A stretch of 12,453 nucleotides of DNA from Anaerolineaceae bacterium (GTDB taxonomy: Bacteria > Chloroflexota > Anaerolineae > Anaerolineales > Anaerolineaceae). A program made the position numbers and the translations under genes. The notes beneath the pieces are model-generated. The model saw only the letters and a list, made by a program, of their open reading frames with translations, ran no database searches and was not told where the DNA came from. The DNA lies in NCBI GenBank assembly GCA_017995665.1, contig JAGOIM010000010.1:4212-16664 (forward strand), written 5' to 3'. Below are positions 1-6,251 of this stretch, in pieces. The first letter of the stretch is position 1; each line of letters opens with the position of its first letter.

Positions 1-129
1 TTGCAGGGAACCAACTATCAGCTCACTACAGGAGCAAAAATGCAGGAGGTAATCGAAAATTACTACGAGGTAATCGGTAAACCACTTAATGAAAAATTCG
101 AAGCTTTTTATTACAACACTTCGAACTGA
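1..129 (+). CDS. ABC transporter substrate-binding protein, C-terminal end (partial)
   Basis: Frame 1 is open from the first base to a TGA at 127-129, giving 42 residues that end in ...EAFYYNTSN. A short C-terminal helix ending in an aromatic 'FYY' is typical of NMT1/THI5-like (NitT/TauT-type) periplasmic binding proteins. The end overlaps the permease start at 89 by 41 bases, and the downstream genes are the matching permease and ATPase, so translational coupling is likely. The substrate cannot be read from this fragment. The family includes importers of sulfonates, nitrate, thiamine precursors and riboflavin. The identification depends mainly on gene order and on the tail motif. Confidence 0.62.
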   Translation: MQGTNYQLTTGAKMQEVIENYYEVIGKPLNEKFEAFYYNTSN

Positions 130-850
130 AGCTATTGGATTTGGGCTAATCCTGCTGATTTGGAGCATTGGAACGATGATTTATCCATCTTACATCATTC
201 CTTCCCCAATCTCCGTCCTGGCCGACGTGAGAGAGTATCTTCCTAAAGATTTCTCTCATCACGTCTTGCTTACCGCCGGCCGGGTACTCAGCGGGTTTGC
301 GCTCTCAATCTCTATCGGGACGCTTTTGGGCATAGGCGCCTACCTGCAAAAGTGGGTGCCTGCGCTCAATTCGCTCATGTCTGCGCTCCAGGTTCTTCCG
401 GGCGTCATTCTGGGCGTAATCTTCCTGCTGATGTTTGGCTTAGGGAGCACTGTTCCGATTCTGTTGATTACCTTTCTTGTTTTGCCCACCATCGCCATCA
501 CCACCGCCAACGGTCTGGCGAAGAAAAACACAGCCTTGGAAGAGTACTTGAAAACCATCAAAAGCAACAAAACCACAATTTGGAAAACCATTTACCTCCC
601 GGCCTTAATTCCGGTTTTGCTGAGCAATTTCAGCCTGGGCATTAGCATGGCAGCCAAAGTGGTGGTTTTGGGTGAATTTATCGGCTCTCAAGATGGCTTA
701 GGCTATCTGCTCAACCGAGCCCAAATCACCTTCAATATGAAAGAGGTTTTCTTTTATCTGATTATTCTCTTGGTTTTCACCTTGCTGGTTCAATCATTGC
801 TGGCTTTTTTCTCTTCGGTCTTTTTTAAGAAATATTTTTATGCGGAATGA
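89..850 (+). CDS. ABC transporter permease, NitT/TauT (SsuC/TauC-like) type
   Basis: A 253-residue inner-membrane protein with about six hydrophobic helices (roughly residues 15-35, 64-86, 94-116, 120-140, 172-190 and 222-245). This length is usual for SsuC/TauC/ThiX-type permeases of the binding-protein-dependent transport family. The cytoplasmic coupling (EAA) loop lies around residues 150-175 and ends in the typical I-x-LPALIP. Its usual central Gly appears to be replaced by Asn. The ATG at 89 is the first start after in-frame stops at 50-52 and 68-70. It lies inside the binding-protein gene and has no well-spaced Shine-Dalgarno, which points to coupled translation. Its stop overlaps the ATPase start (ATGA, 847-850). 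It would form the membrane channel of the importer whose ATPase follows. The substrate is unknown. Confidence 0.87.
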   Translation: MKNSKLFITTLRTEAIGFGLILLIWSIGTMIYPSYIIPSPISVLADVREYLPKDFSHHVLLTAGRVLSGFALSISIGTLLGIGAYLQKWVPALNSLMSALQVLPGVILGVIFLLMFGLGSTVPILLITFLVLPTIAITTANGLAKKNTALEEYLKTIKSNKTTIWKTIYLPALIPVLLSNFSLGISMAAKVVVLGEFIGSQDGLGYLLNRAQITFNMKEVFFYLIILLVFTLLVQSLLAFFSSVFFKKYFYAE

Positions 851-1599
851 CAAACATGAATGAAGTTATCTTGGCGGTAAATAACTTAAGCAAGTGTTTT
901 TCTGGTCAGATGGTAATCGACCGGCTTTCATTCACGATTAATCAGGGCGAATGTTTGGCAATCTTTGCACCTGCCGGTGCGGGTAAGACGACATTAATCA
1001 GAATTTTAAGCGGCCTGGACACTCAGGACAGTGGTCAATTTGAATTGTTTGACGACTTCCCGGTCACCATGTTTCAAGAACACCGCCTCTTCCCCTTCAT
1101 GACCGTCAAGGATAATATTTTCCTGCCTCTGGTCGCACAGGACCGAGAAATTACGCCACAAATCCAGCAAAATTATCAGGAGTGGATTGATGTTTGCGAA
1201 CTGAGCGCATTCCAGGAAAAATACCCTTACCAGCTCTCCGGCGGCATGAAACAAAAAACCGCGCTCATTCGCGCCCTGCTTCAACAGCCCCGCTTTGCCC
1301 TGCTGGATGAACCCTTTCAATCCATTGGCGTTAAAGCCAAACAGACCCTAATTCAACATATTAAAAACGCCTGCCCCGGAATCAGCCTTCTACTGATTAC
1401 TCACAATCCGGATGAAGTGCAGCAACTTGCCCAACGCGTCCTTGTCTTTGAACAAGCTTGCCTAACACAAGGGCGGCAAATCTTGCAGTCTGATTTCAGC
1501 AATTGGAATCCCTCTGCAATTTTCCCTGCCGCTCCAATCGATCCTCAACATTACAGCGATCATCTCCCTGTGGTTGCTGATGATTGTTCAACCAAGTAA
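847..1599 (+). CDS. ABC transporter ATP-binding protein, NitT/TauT type, with altered Walker A and D-loop
   Basis: A 250-residue ATPase that powers the importer. Motifs in order: a Walker A-like segment APAGAGKTT at 41-49, Q-loop Gln at about 77 (MFQEHRLFPFMTV), signature LSGGM at 130-134, Walker B ALLDEP with D154 and E155, and the switch His at 186 (LITHNPDE). Two positions deviate from the family. The first Gly of the P-loop consensus GxxGxGK[ST] is Ala41, and the D-loop, normally SALD, reads QSIG, so its Asp is missing. Lys47, Thr48 and Glu155 are kept, so activity is plausible but unproven. The ATG overlaps the permease stop; an alternative ATG lies 9 bases downstream. hydC begins only 10 bases after the stop, so this importer and the hydrogenase probably share a transcript. 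Confidence 0.87.
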   Translation: MTNMNEVILAVNNLSKCFSGQMVIDRLSFTINQGECLAIFAPAGAGKTTLIRILSGLDTQDSGQFELFDDFPVTMFQEHRLFPFMTVKDNIFLPLVAQDREITPQIQQNYQEWIDVCELSAFQEKYPYQLSGGMKQKTALIRALLQQPRFALLDEPFQSIGVKAKQTLIQHIKNACPGISLLLITHNPDEVQQLAQRVLVFEQACLTQGRQILQSDFSNWNPSAIFPAAPIDPQHYSDHLPVVADDCSTK

Positions 1600-1606
1600 A
1601 GGAGGT
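1598..1606 (+). promoter_or_regulatory. Shine-Dalgarno fixing the hydC start
   Basis: AAAGGAGGT at 1598-1606 overlaps the ATPase stop codon and lies just before the ATG at 1610. It is a near-perfect anti-16S match. It favours this ATG over an in-frame ATG at 1574, which lies within the ATPase gene and would add 12 residues unlike the family. The spacing is short, about 4 bases. Confidence 0.8.
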
Positions 1607-1609
1607 CTA

Positions 1610-2164
1610 ATGACCAATGCAAATGCTGGCTGTAAATGCCAGGACGAACTAAAAGAGAAATTCCAGGAACTTGATCAATACCTGGAAGGTCTCCATGTCG
1701 ATCCCAAAAACCCACGTCGGAAAGATACCTTGATCAACGCCTTACACCAGGCACAAGAAATATTCGGGCATCTGCCTGAACCGGTCCAAATTCACATTGC
1801 CAAGCATTACTCGATCCCCCATGCGGATGTCTCAGGTGTGATTAGCTTTTACAACTATCTAACGGTTGAACCTAAAGGCAAAATCCAGGTTAACGTCTGT
1901 ATGGGAACTGCTTGCTATGTGAACGGCGCCGAAAAAATTCTGCGTGAATTTGAACGCGTCCTCGAGATTAAAACCGGCGAAGTATCCCCGGATGGTAAAT
2001 TCTCGATCGAAAGCTTGCGCTGTGTCGGTGCTTGCGGACTTGCGCCGGTGGTTACCATTAACCACAAAGTTTATGGCAAAGTAAAAGTTAGCGACGTTAA
2101 AGACATTATCGAATCATATTTAGTCGAAGAAACAGACCAAACAATGGAGGCCACAAATGCCTGA
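1610..2164 (+). CDS. hydC: Bifurcating [FeFe] hydrogenase subunit HydC (NuoE-like, [2Fe-2S])
   Basis: A 184-residue NuoE-family protein, the small electron-transfer subunit of the NAD-linked HydABC hydrogenase. An N-terminal helical part (residues 10-90) is followed by a thioredoxin-like domain. The [2Fe-2S] ligands are visible as C97-x4-C102 (CMGTAC) and C138-x3-C142 (CVGAC). Its length is slightly above the Thermotoga maritima subunit and typical of clostridial or Moorella HydC/HndA proteins. It is expected to sit on HydB in the cytoplasm. Two extra N-terminal cysteines (C8, C10) are present, with unknown role. The gene overlaps hydB by 8 bases, which indicates coupled synthesis. NuoE of complex I and formate dehydrogenase subunits are relatives, but the adjacent H-cluster subunit settles the role. 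Confidence 0.9.
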   Translation: MTNANAGCKCQDELKEKFQELDQYLEGLHVDPKNPRRKDTLINALHQAQEIFGHLPEPVQIHIAKHYSIPHADVSGVISFYNYLTVEPKGKIQVNVCMGTACYVNGAEKILREFERVLEIKTGEVSPDGKFSIESLRCVGACGLAPVVTINHKVYGKVKVSDVKDIIESYLVEETDQTMEATNA

Positions 2165-4031
2165 AATTCGCACTGATGAACAATTAATTGATGCCTACAA
2201 TCAGTTCAAAGGCCTGTTAAATTCCCGCCTGGGAAATGTAACCGATGAAACAAAGCAACTGATTTTGGTTTGCGGCGGAACAGGTTGTCACGCTTCTGAA
2301 AGTAACCTTATTGTTAAACTATTCAGCGAGCAAATCGCCGCCCACGGCATGGAAGACAAAATCTCGGCCGAAATCACCGGTTGTTTTGGCTTTTGCGAAA
2401 AAGGACCAATCGTCAAGGTCTATCCTGAAAATGTCTTCTATGTACATGTTAAGCCATCTGATGTAGCGGAGATTTTCGAAGAACACCTGCTCAAAGGCCA
2501 AAAAGTCAAACGCTTGCTCTATGAAGACCCTCAGTTGAAGGAAAAGATAGAAACATCTGAACATATTTCATTTTACAGCCTGCAACATCGTGTGGCATTG
2601 AGAAATTGCGGCTTGATTAATCCGGAGAAAATCGAAGAATATCTTGGCGTTCGCGGTTACCAAGCCCTCTCAAGAGCATTAAGCATGAGCCAGCAAGAGG
2701 TAATCGAAGAAATGAAAAACTCTGGCTTGCGCGGACGCGGTGGTGCAGGTTTTTTGACAGGCAGAAAATGGGAATTCGCCAACAAATACCAATCAGATGA
2801 AAAATTCGTCATCTGTAATGCCGATGAGGGTGATCCGGGCGCTTTTATGGATCGCTCCATCATGGAAGGCGATTCACACAGCGTTATCGAAGGCATGGCA
2901 ATTGCCGGCTATGCAATCGGTGCAAGCCAGGGCTACGTCTACATCCGCGCGGAATACCCGCTGGCGGTAGAGCGCTTGCAAATTGCAATCAATCAGGCAC
3001 GTAAACTCGGCTTACTGGGTAAGAACATCCTGCAATCCGGTTTTGACTTTGATGTTGAAGTTCGCTTGGGTGCCGGGGCATTTGTCTGCGGTGAAGAAAC
3101 AGCCTTGATTCATTCCTTGGAAGGCTTACGCGGTGAACCTTTCACGAAACCTCCCTTCCCTGCCGAAAGTGGCCTCTGGGAAAAACCAACCATTGTCAAC
3201 AATGTTGAAACCCTCGCCAACGTACCGGCTGTTTTTCTTGACGGGTCAGAAAAATTCGGCGCTATTGGAACAAAAACATCCAAAGGCACAAAAGTATTTG
3301 CCCTGGCAGGTAAAGTGAATAACGTCGGCTTGGTCGAAGTCCCGATGGGAACGACCTTGCGAGAAATCATCTTCCACATCGGCGGCGGAATCAAAGACGG
3401 TAAGGAATTCAAAGCCGCCCAGACCGGTGGCCCCTCCGGAGGCTGTCTCCCCGCTCAATTCCTGGATACCCCAATTGATTATGAATCGCTGGCATCAGTC
3501 GGTTCAATGATGGGTTCAGGCGGTATGATCATCATGAGTGATCACGATTGTATGGTCAACCTGGCTCGCTTTTACATGGATTTTATTGTCGAAGAATCTT
3601 GCGGTCGTTGTGTCCCTTGTCGGATTGGCAATAAGCGCATGCTCGAAATTCTGACCGAAATCACCGAAGGGCGCGGCAAAATTGAAGACTTAAGAGAACT
3701 GCAAACTTTGGCAGAGACCATTATGGATACTTCACTTTGCGGTTTAGGCCAGACGGCTCCAAACCCGGTACTCAGCACCTTAAAATACTTTATGGATGAG
3801 TACGAAGCCCATATCATCGATCACAGATGCCCGGCAGGAACTTGCCAGCATTTACTCCGCTATGAAATCATCCCGGAAAAATGTATTGGCTGTACATCCT
3901 GCGCACGTGGTTGTCCGGTGAATTGTATTTCCGGTTCGGTCAAGCAAGTCCATGAAATTGACCAATCGAAATGTATTAAATGCGGTGCCTGTCTAACCCG
4001 CTGTAAATTCAACGCTGTTGTGCGAAATTAA
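2157..4031 (+). CDS. hydB: Bifurcating [FeFe] hydrogenase subunit HydB (NuoF-like, FMN/NAD-binding)
   Basis: A 624-residue flavin subunit, close to the usual length for HydB. Domains in order: an N-terminal thioredoxin-like [2Fe-2S] domain (C39-x4-C44, C76-x3-C80); the NuoF core with the FMN-binding loop GRGGAGFLTG at 193-202; NAD-site segments around residues 220-240 (NADEGDPGAF) and 305-325 (GAGAFVCGEETALIHSLEG); an SLBB-type segment near 380-440; and a [4Fe-4S] site with C482, C485, C488 and C528. The C-terminal ferredoxin domain holds two [4Fe-4S] motifs (C576/C579/C582/C586 and C606/C609/C612/C616). Extra cysteines at 558, 563 and 590, next to H556, could form a further metal site. In studied homologues the FMN here splits electrons between NAD and ferredoxin; bifurcation itself is inferred for this protein. 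A GGAGG at 2146-2150 precedes the ATG. Confidence 0.95.
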   Translation: MPEIRTDEQLIDAYNQFKGLLNSRLGNVTDETKQLILVCGGTGCHASESNLIVKLFSEQIAAHGMEDKISAEITGCFGFCEKGPIVKVYPENVFYVHVKPSDVAEIFEEHLLKGQKVKRLLYEDPQLKEKIETSEHISFYSLQHRVALRNCGLINPEKIEEYLGVRGYQALSRALSMSQQEVIEEMKNSGLRGRGGAGFLTGRKWEFANKYQSDEKFVICNADEGDPGAFMDRSIMEGDSHSVIEGMAIAGYAIGASQGYVYIRAEYPLAVERLQIAINQARKLGLLGKNILQSGFDFDVEVRLGAGAFVCGEETALIHSLEGLRGEPFTKPPFPAESGLWEKPTIVNNVETLANVPAVFLDGSEKFGAIGTKTSKGTKVFALAGKVNNVGLVEVPMGTTLREIIFHIGGGIKDGKEFKAAQTGGPSGGCLPAQFLDTPIDYESLASVGSMMGSGGMIIMSDHDCMVNLARFYMDFIVEESCGRCVPCRIGNKRMLEILTEITEGRGKIEDLRELQTLAETIMDTSLCGLGQTAPNPVLSTLKYFMDEYEAHIIDHRCPAGTCQHLLRYEIIPEKCIGCTSCARGCPVNCISGSVKQVHEIDQSKCIKCGACLTRCKFNAVVRN

Positions 4032-4042
4032 GGAGCAAAAAC

Positions 4043-5788
4043 ATGATTAATCTAACCATTGACGGACAAGCCGTAAGCGTTCCCGAAGGAAGCACGATTC
4101 TTGAAGCAGCGCGACAATTAAATTTGGATATCCCCACGCTTTGCTACCTCAAACTCGAGCAATCCCGTTATCTCAATCAAGTGGCATCCTGCCGCGTTTG
4201 TGTTGTCGAAGTGGAAGGACGACGCAATCTTGCCCCTTCCTGTGTAACACCTGTTGCCGAAGGCATGAAGGTCGTTACTAATTCTCGCCGTGTTTTGTCT
4301 TCACGCCGTAAAAATTTGGAATTGATCATCTCAAACCACCCCTTTGAGTGCTTGATCTGCGCCAAATCTACCGACTGTGAATTACAAAAACTGGTTTGGG
4401 AATTTGGACTGAACAAACAGCGCTACCACGGCGAAAAATCCGAATTTCCGGTAGACCTAAGCAGTGGCGCATTGAAACGGGATTCCACCAAATGTATTAT
4501 GTGTCGCCGTTGCGAAACAATGTGTAACAGTGTTCAGACCGTCGGTGCCCTCACAGCCTTTGGACGAGGCTTCAACACTGTGGTTTCTACAGCCGAAGCA
4601 AAACCGCTGATTGAAACCAGCTGTACCTACTGCGGTCAATGCGTCAGTGTTTGCCCCACAGCCGCCCTGACAGGCGTTGGCAACATCTACGACACCTGGT
4701 CCGCCCTGTTCAATCCTAAAAAGACAGTTATCGTTCAGGTTGCCCCTGCCGTGCGGGTGGCTATCGGTGAAGAATTTGGCATGGCTCCCGGCGAGATTGT
4801 TACCGGAAAACTGGTTGCCGGACTGCGGCGTGTTGGCTTCGATGCCATTTTCGATACGACTTTCGGCGCAGATCTGACCGTTGTTGAAGAAGGTCACGAG
4901 ATTATCGAACGCCTGACCAAAAACGAGAAATTACCCATTCTGACTTCCTGTTGCCCGGGATGGATCAACTTCCTGGAATATCACTTCCCTAAATTGAATT
5001 ACATGGCTTCCACCTGTAAATCACCGCAACAAATGACCGGCGCGGTTGTCAAAACCTATTATGCCCAAAAGATGGGTCTCAATCCCGAAGATATTGTCGT
5101 GGTTTCTATTATGCCTTGTATCGCCAAGAAATATGAATCCAAACTCCCCGGTGAAGAAGCCTATGGCATCCGGGATGTTGACGTAGTCCTGACAACGCGG
5201 GAACTGGCAAAGATCCTCAAGGAAAGTGGTGTCGATTTGAACCATATGCCGGAAGAAGAATTCGACAATCCCCTGGGCCAATCCACCGGTGCAGGTGTCA
5301 TTTTCGGCGGAACCGGCGGTGTCTTGGAAGCCGCATTGCGCACAGTCTATGAAAAAGTAACCGGGAAAATTTTAGAGGATGTGAATTTTACCGAAGTTCG
5401 TGGTCTCATTGGTACCCGTGAGGCTTCCTTTGATCTGGACGGTCGAATTGTGCGGGTTGCAGCAGTTTCCGGCCTTGGCAATACGCGCAAAGTCCTGGAA
5501 AAGATTGAAAGCGGCGAAGAACAATATGACATCATCGAGATTATGGCATGCCCGGGCGGTTGTGTAAACGGCGGCGGACAACCCTATTCAAAAGATCGTG
5601 ATGACATCGTCGAACAACGCATCCGTGCGCTGTACACCATCGACCGTGGCCAAAAAATCCGCAAATCGCACCTCAACCCTGCAGTTCAGGAACTGTATCA
5701 GGCTTATTTGGGCGAAGCAGGCAGCCACAAAGCGCACGAAATCTTGCATATAGTCCATCACGCAGAGGAAAAAGATTGCTGTAATTAA
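4043..5788 (+). CDS. hydA: [FeFe] hydrogenase catalytic subunit HydA (group A3, bifurcating type)
   Basis: A 581-residue cytoplasmic enzyme interconverting H2 with protons and electrons. Cofactor sites in order: a NuoG-like [2Fe-2S] (C34, C50, C53, C67); a His-ligated [4Fe-4S] (H99, C103, C106, C112); two ferredoxin-type [4Fe-4S] (C151/C154/C157/C161 and C194/C197/C200/C204); then the H-cluster domain. All three H-cluster signatures are intact: L1 TSCCPGW at 301-307 (C303 the likely proton-relay Cys, C304 a ligand), L2 MPCIAKKYE from 357, and L3 MACPGGCVNGGGQP from 501 (C503, C507). The C-terminal small-subunit-like stretch runs from about 540. The extra C-terminal [2Fe-2S] domain of T. maritima HydA is absent, as in acetogen-type enzymes. 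AAGGAG at 4030-4035 gives good spacing to the ATG, and a strong terminator follows. The HydEFG maturases needed for the H-cluster are not in this window. Confidence 0.96.
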   Translation: MINLTIDGQAVSVPEGSTILEAARQLNLDIPTLCYLKLEQSRYLNQVASCRVCVVEVEGRRNLAPSCVTPVAEGMKVVTNSRRVLSSRRKNLELIISNHPFECLICAKSTDCELQKLVWEFGLNKQRYHGEKSEFPVDLSSGALKRDSTKCIMCRRCETMCNSVQTVGALTAFGRGFNTVVSTAEAKPLIETSCTYCGQCVSVCPTAALTGVGNIYDTWSALFNPKKTVIVQVAPAVRVAIGEEFGMAPGEIVTGKLVAGLRRVGFDAIFDTTFGADLTVVEEGHEIIERLTKNEKLPILTSCCPGWINFLEYHFPKLNYMASTCKSPQQMTGAVVKTYYAQKMGLNPEDIVVVSIMPCIAKKYESKLPGEEAYGIRDVDVVLTTRELAKILKESGVDLNHMPEEEFDNPLGQSTGAGVIFGGTGGVLEAALRTVYEKVTGKILEDVNFTEVRGLIGTREASFDLDGRIVRVAAVSGLGNTRKVLEKIESGEEQYDIIEIMACPGGCVNGGGQPYSKDRDDIVEQRIRALYTIDRGQKIRKSHLNPAVQELYQAYLGEAGSHKAHEILHIVHHAEEKDCCN

Positions 5789-5836
5789 CTTTCTCAACCT
5801 TGATTGGTCGTGATTGATTAGCAATTGATTAGTCTG

Positions 5837-5875
5837 AAGGTGGGTTTCAGTTAATTGAAACCCACCTTTTCTTTT
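5837..5875 (+). terminator. Rho-independent terminator after hydA
   Basis: A perfect 13-bp stem (AAGGTGGGTTTCA at 5837-5849 with TGAAACCCACCTT at 5856-5868) closes a 6-base loop. The T-rich tail TTTTCTTTT at 5867-5875 follows directly. The T-tract orientation fits termination of the plus-strand ABC-hydCBA unit, 49 bases past the hydA stop. Confidence 0.92.
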
Positions 5876-5900
5876 AATCGCCCCCCGAATTTTGTGGATT

Positions 5901-6112
5901 TTGCGTAGGGCGTGATTGAATGGGCTTTAGGCTTCGTGATTGTTAAGCAATGTGCCCATTCAATCCGCCTTCGTTCGGGTATGATGTCCGCTTATTCATG
6001 GTTATAGGTTCGTGACGGCGGACATAGTACCCGAACGCAGTGAGTGGTATTGAAAATGGGACAACGCATAAAGATATCAAAGTTAGAACATTTTCAATCC
6101 CGCCCTACGCAA
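5901..6112. mobile_element. REPIN/BIME-like palindromic element with terminal inverted repeats
   Basis: The ends are TTGCGTAGGGCG (5901-5912) and its exact complement CGCCCTACGCAA (6101-6112). The inverted match continues to about 20 bases with one mismatch. Inside are three further inverted pairs: 5914-5925 with 5954-5965 (12 bp); 5972-5981 and 5984-5991 with 6028-6037 and 6018-6025 (18 bp with a 2x2 internal loop); and 6049-6058 with 6089-6098 (10 bp). GTAG immediately precedes the hairpin-forming bases at the left end (5905-5908), and in the opposite orientation at the right end. That is the layout of REP sequences mobilised by RAYT (Y1-type) transposases, arranged as an inverted doublet. 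There is no coding capacity and no clear target duplication. A structured RNA is the main alternative. Confidence 0.6.
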
Positions 6113-6142
6113 GGTATCGAGAGAGATTTTTTCCTATTTTCT

Positions 6143-6209
6143 GATTCCCTGCTCCCCGCTCCCCGATTTCCCGCTCCCCGTTTTCCGTTTTCCCCTCCCC
6201 TCTTTTCCT
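6143..6209. repeat. Degenerate heptanucleotide tandem repeat (C/T-rich)
   Basis: On a nearly pure pyrimidine background, a single G recurs at 6143, 6151, 6158, 6165, 6173, 6180 and 6187, a period of 7 or 8. The best-conserved unit is GCTCCCC, at 6151-6157, 6158-6164 and 6173-6179. Other units are GATTTCCC and GTTTTCC. A G-free C/T run continues to 6208. This resembles the short heptamer repeats (STRR) common between genes in cyanobacteria and some Chloroflexota. It lies just upstream of the capA-like gene. Confidence 0.7.
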
Positions 6210-6251
6210 GAAAATGAGTAAAATTAACAAAAACCACAGAAAGCATCTCGA

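Larger units (their letters stand above)
5876..6251. other. Gene-free intergenic stretch holding two repeat elements
   Basis: This 376-base gap contains the palindromic element and the heptamer tract listed separately. In the remaining 42 bases before the capA-like gene only a weak -10 candidate (TAAAAT, 6219-6224) is visible. It has no convincing -35, and the gene has no clear Shine-Dalgarno. No open frame here resembles a protein, and no tRNA or rRNA was recognised. Confidence 0.6.

Noticed and set aside
1574..1609. Longer start for hydC giving an extra 12 residues
   Set aside because: The extension lies in the ATPase gene, and the strong AAAGGAGGT site is placed for the ATG at 1610.
4457..4897. 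146-codon minus-strand open frame opposite hydA
   Set aside because: It lies entirely opposite well-conserved iron-sulfur and H-cluster domain coding sequence, with no independent evidence.
5800..5833. Repeated TTGATTAG-like words after hydA as a repeat family
   Set aside because: They are too short and AT-rich to distinguish from chance.
5901..6112. CRISPR array or tRNA-like cloverleaf reading of the palindromic block
   Set aside because: There are no regularly spaced direct repeats with unique spacers, and the arm sizes and loops do not fit a tRNA.
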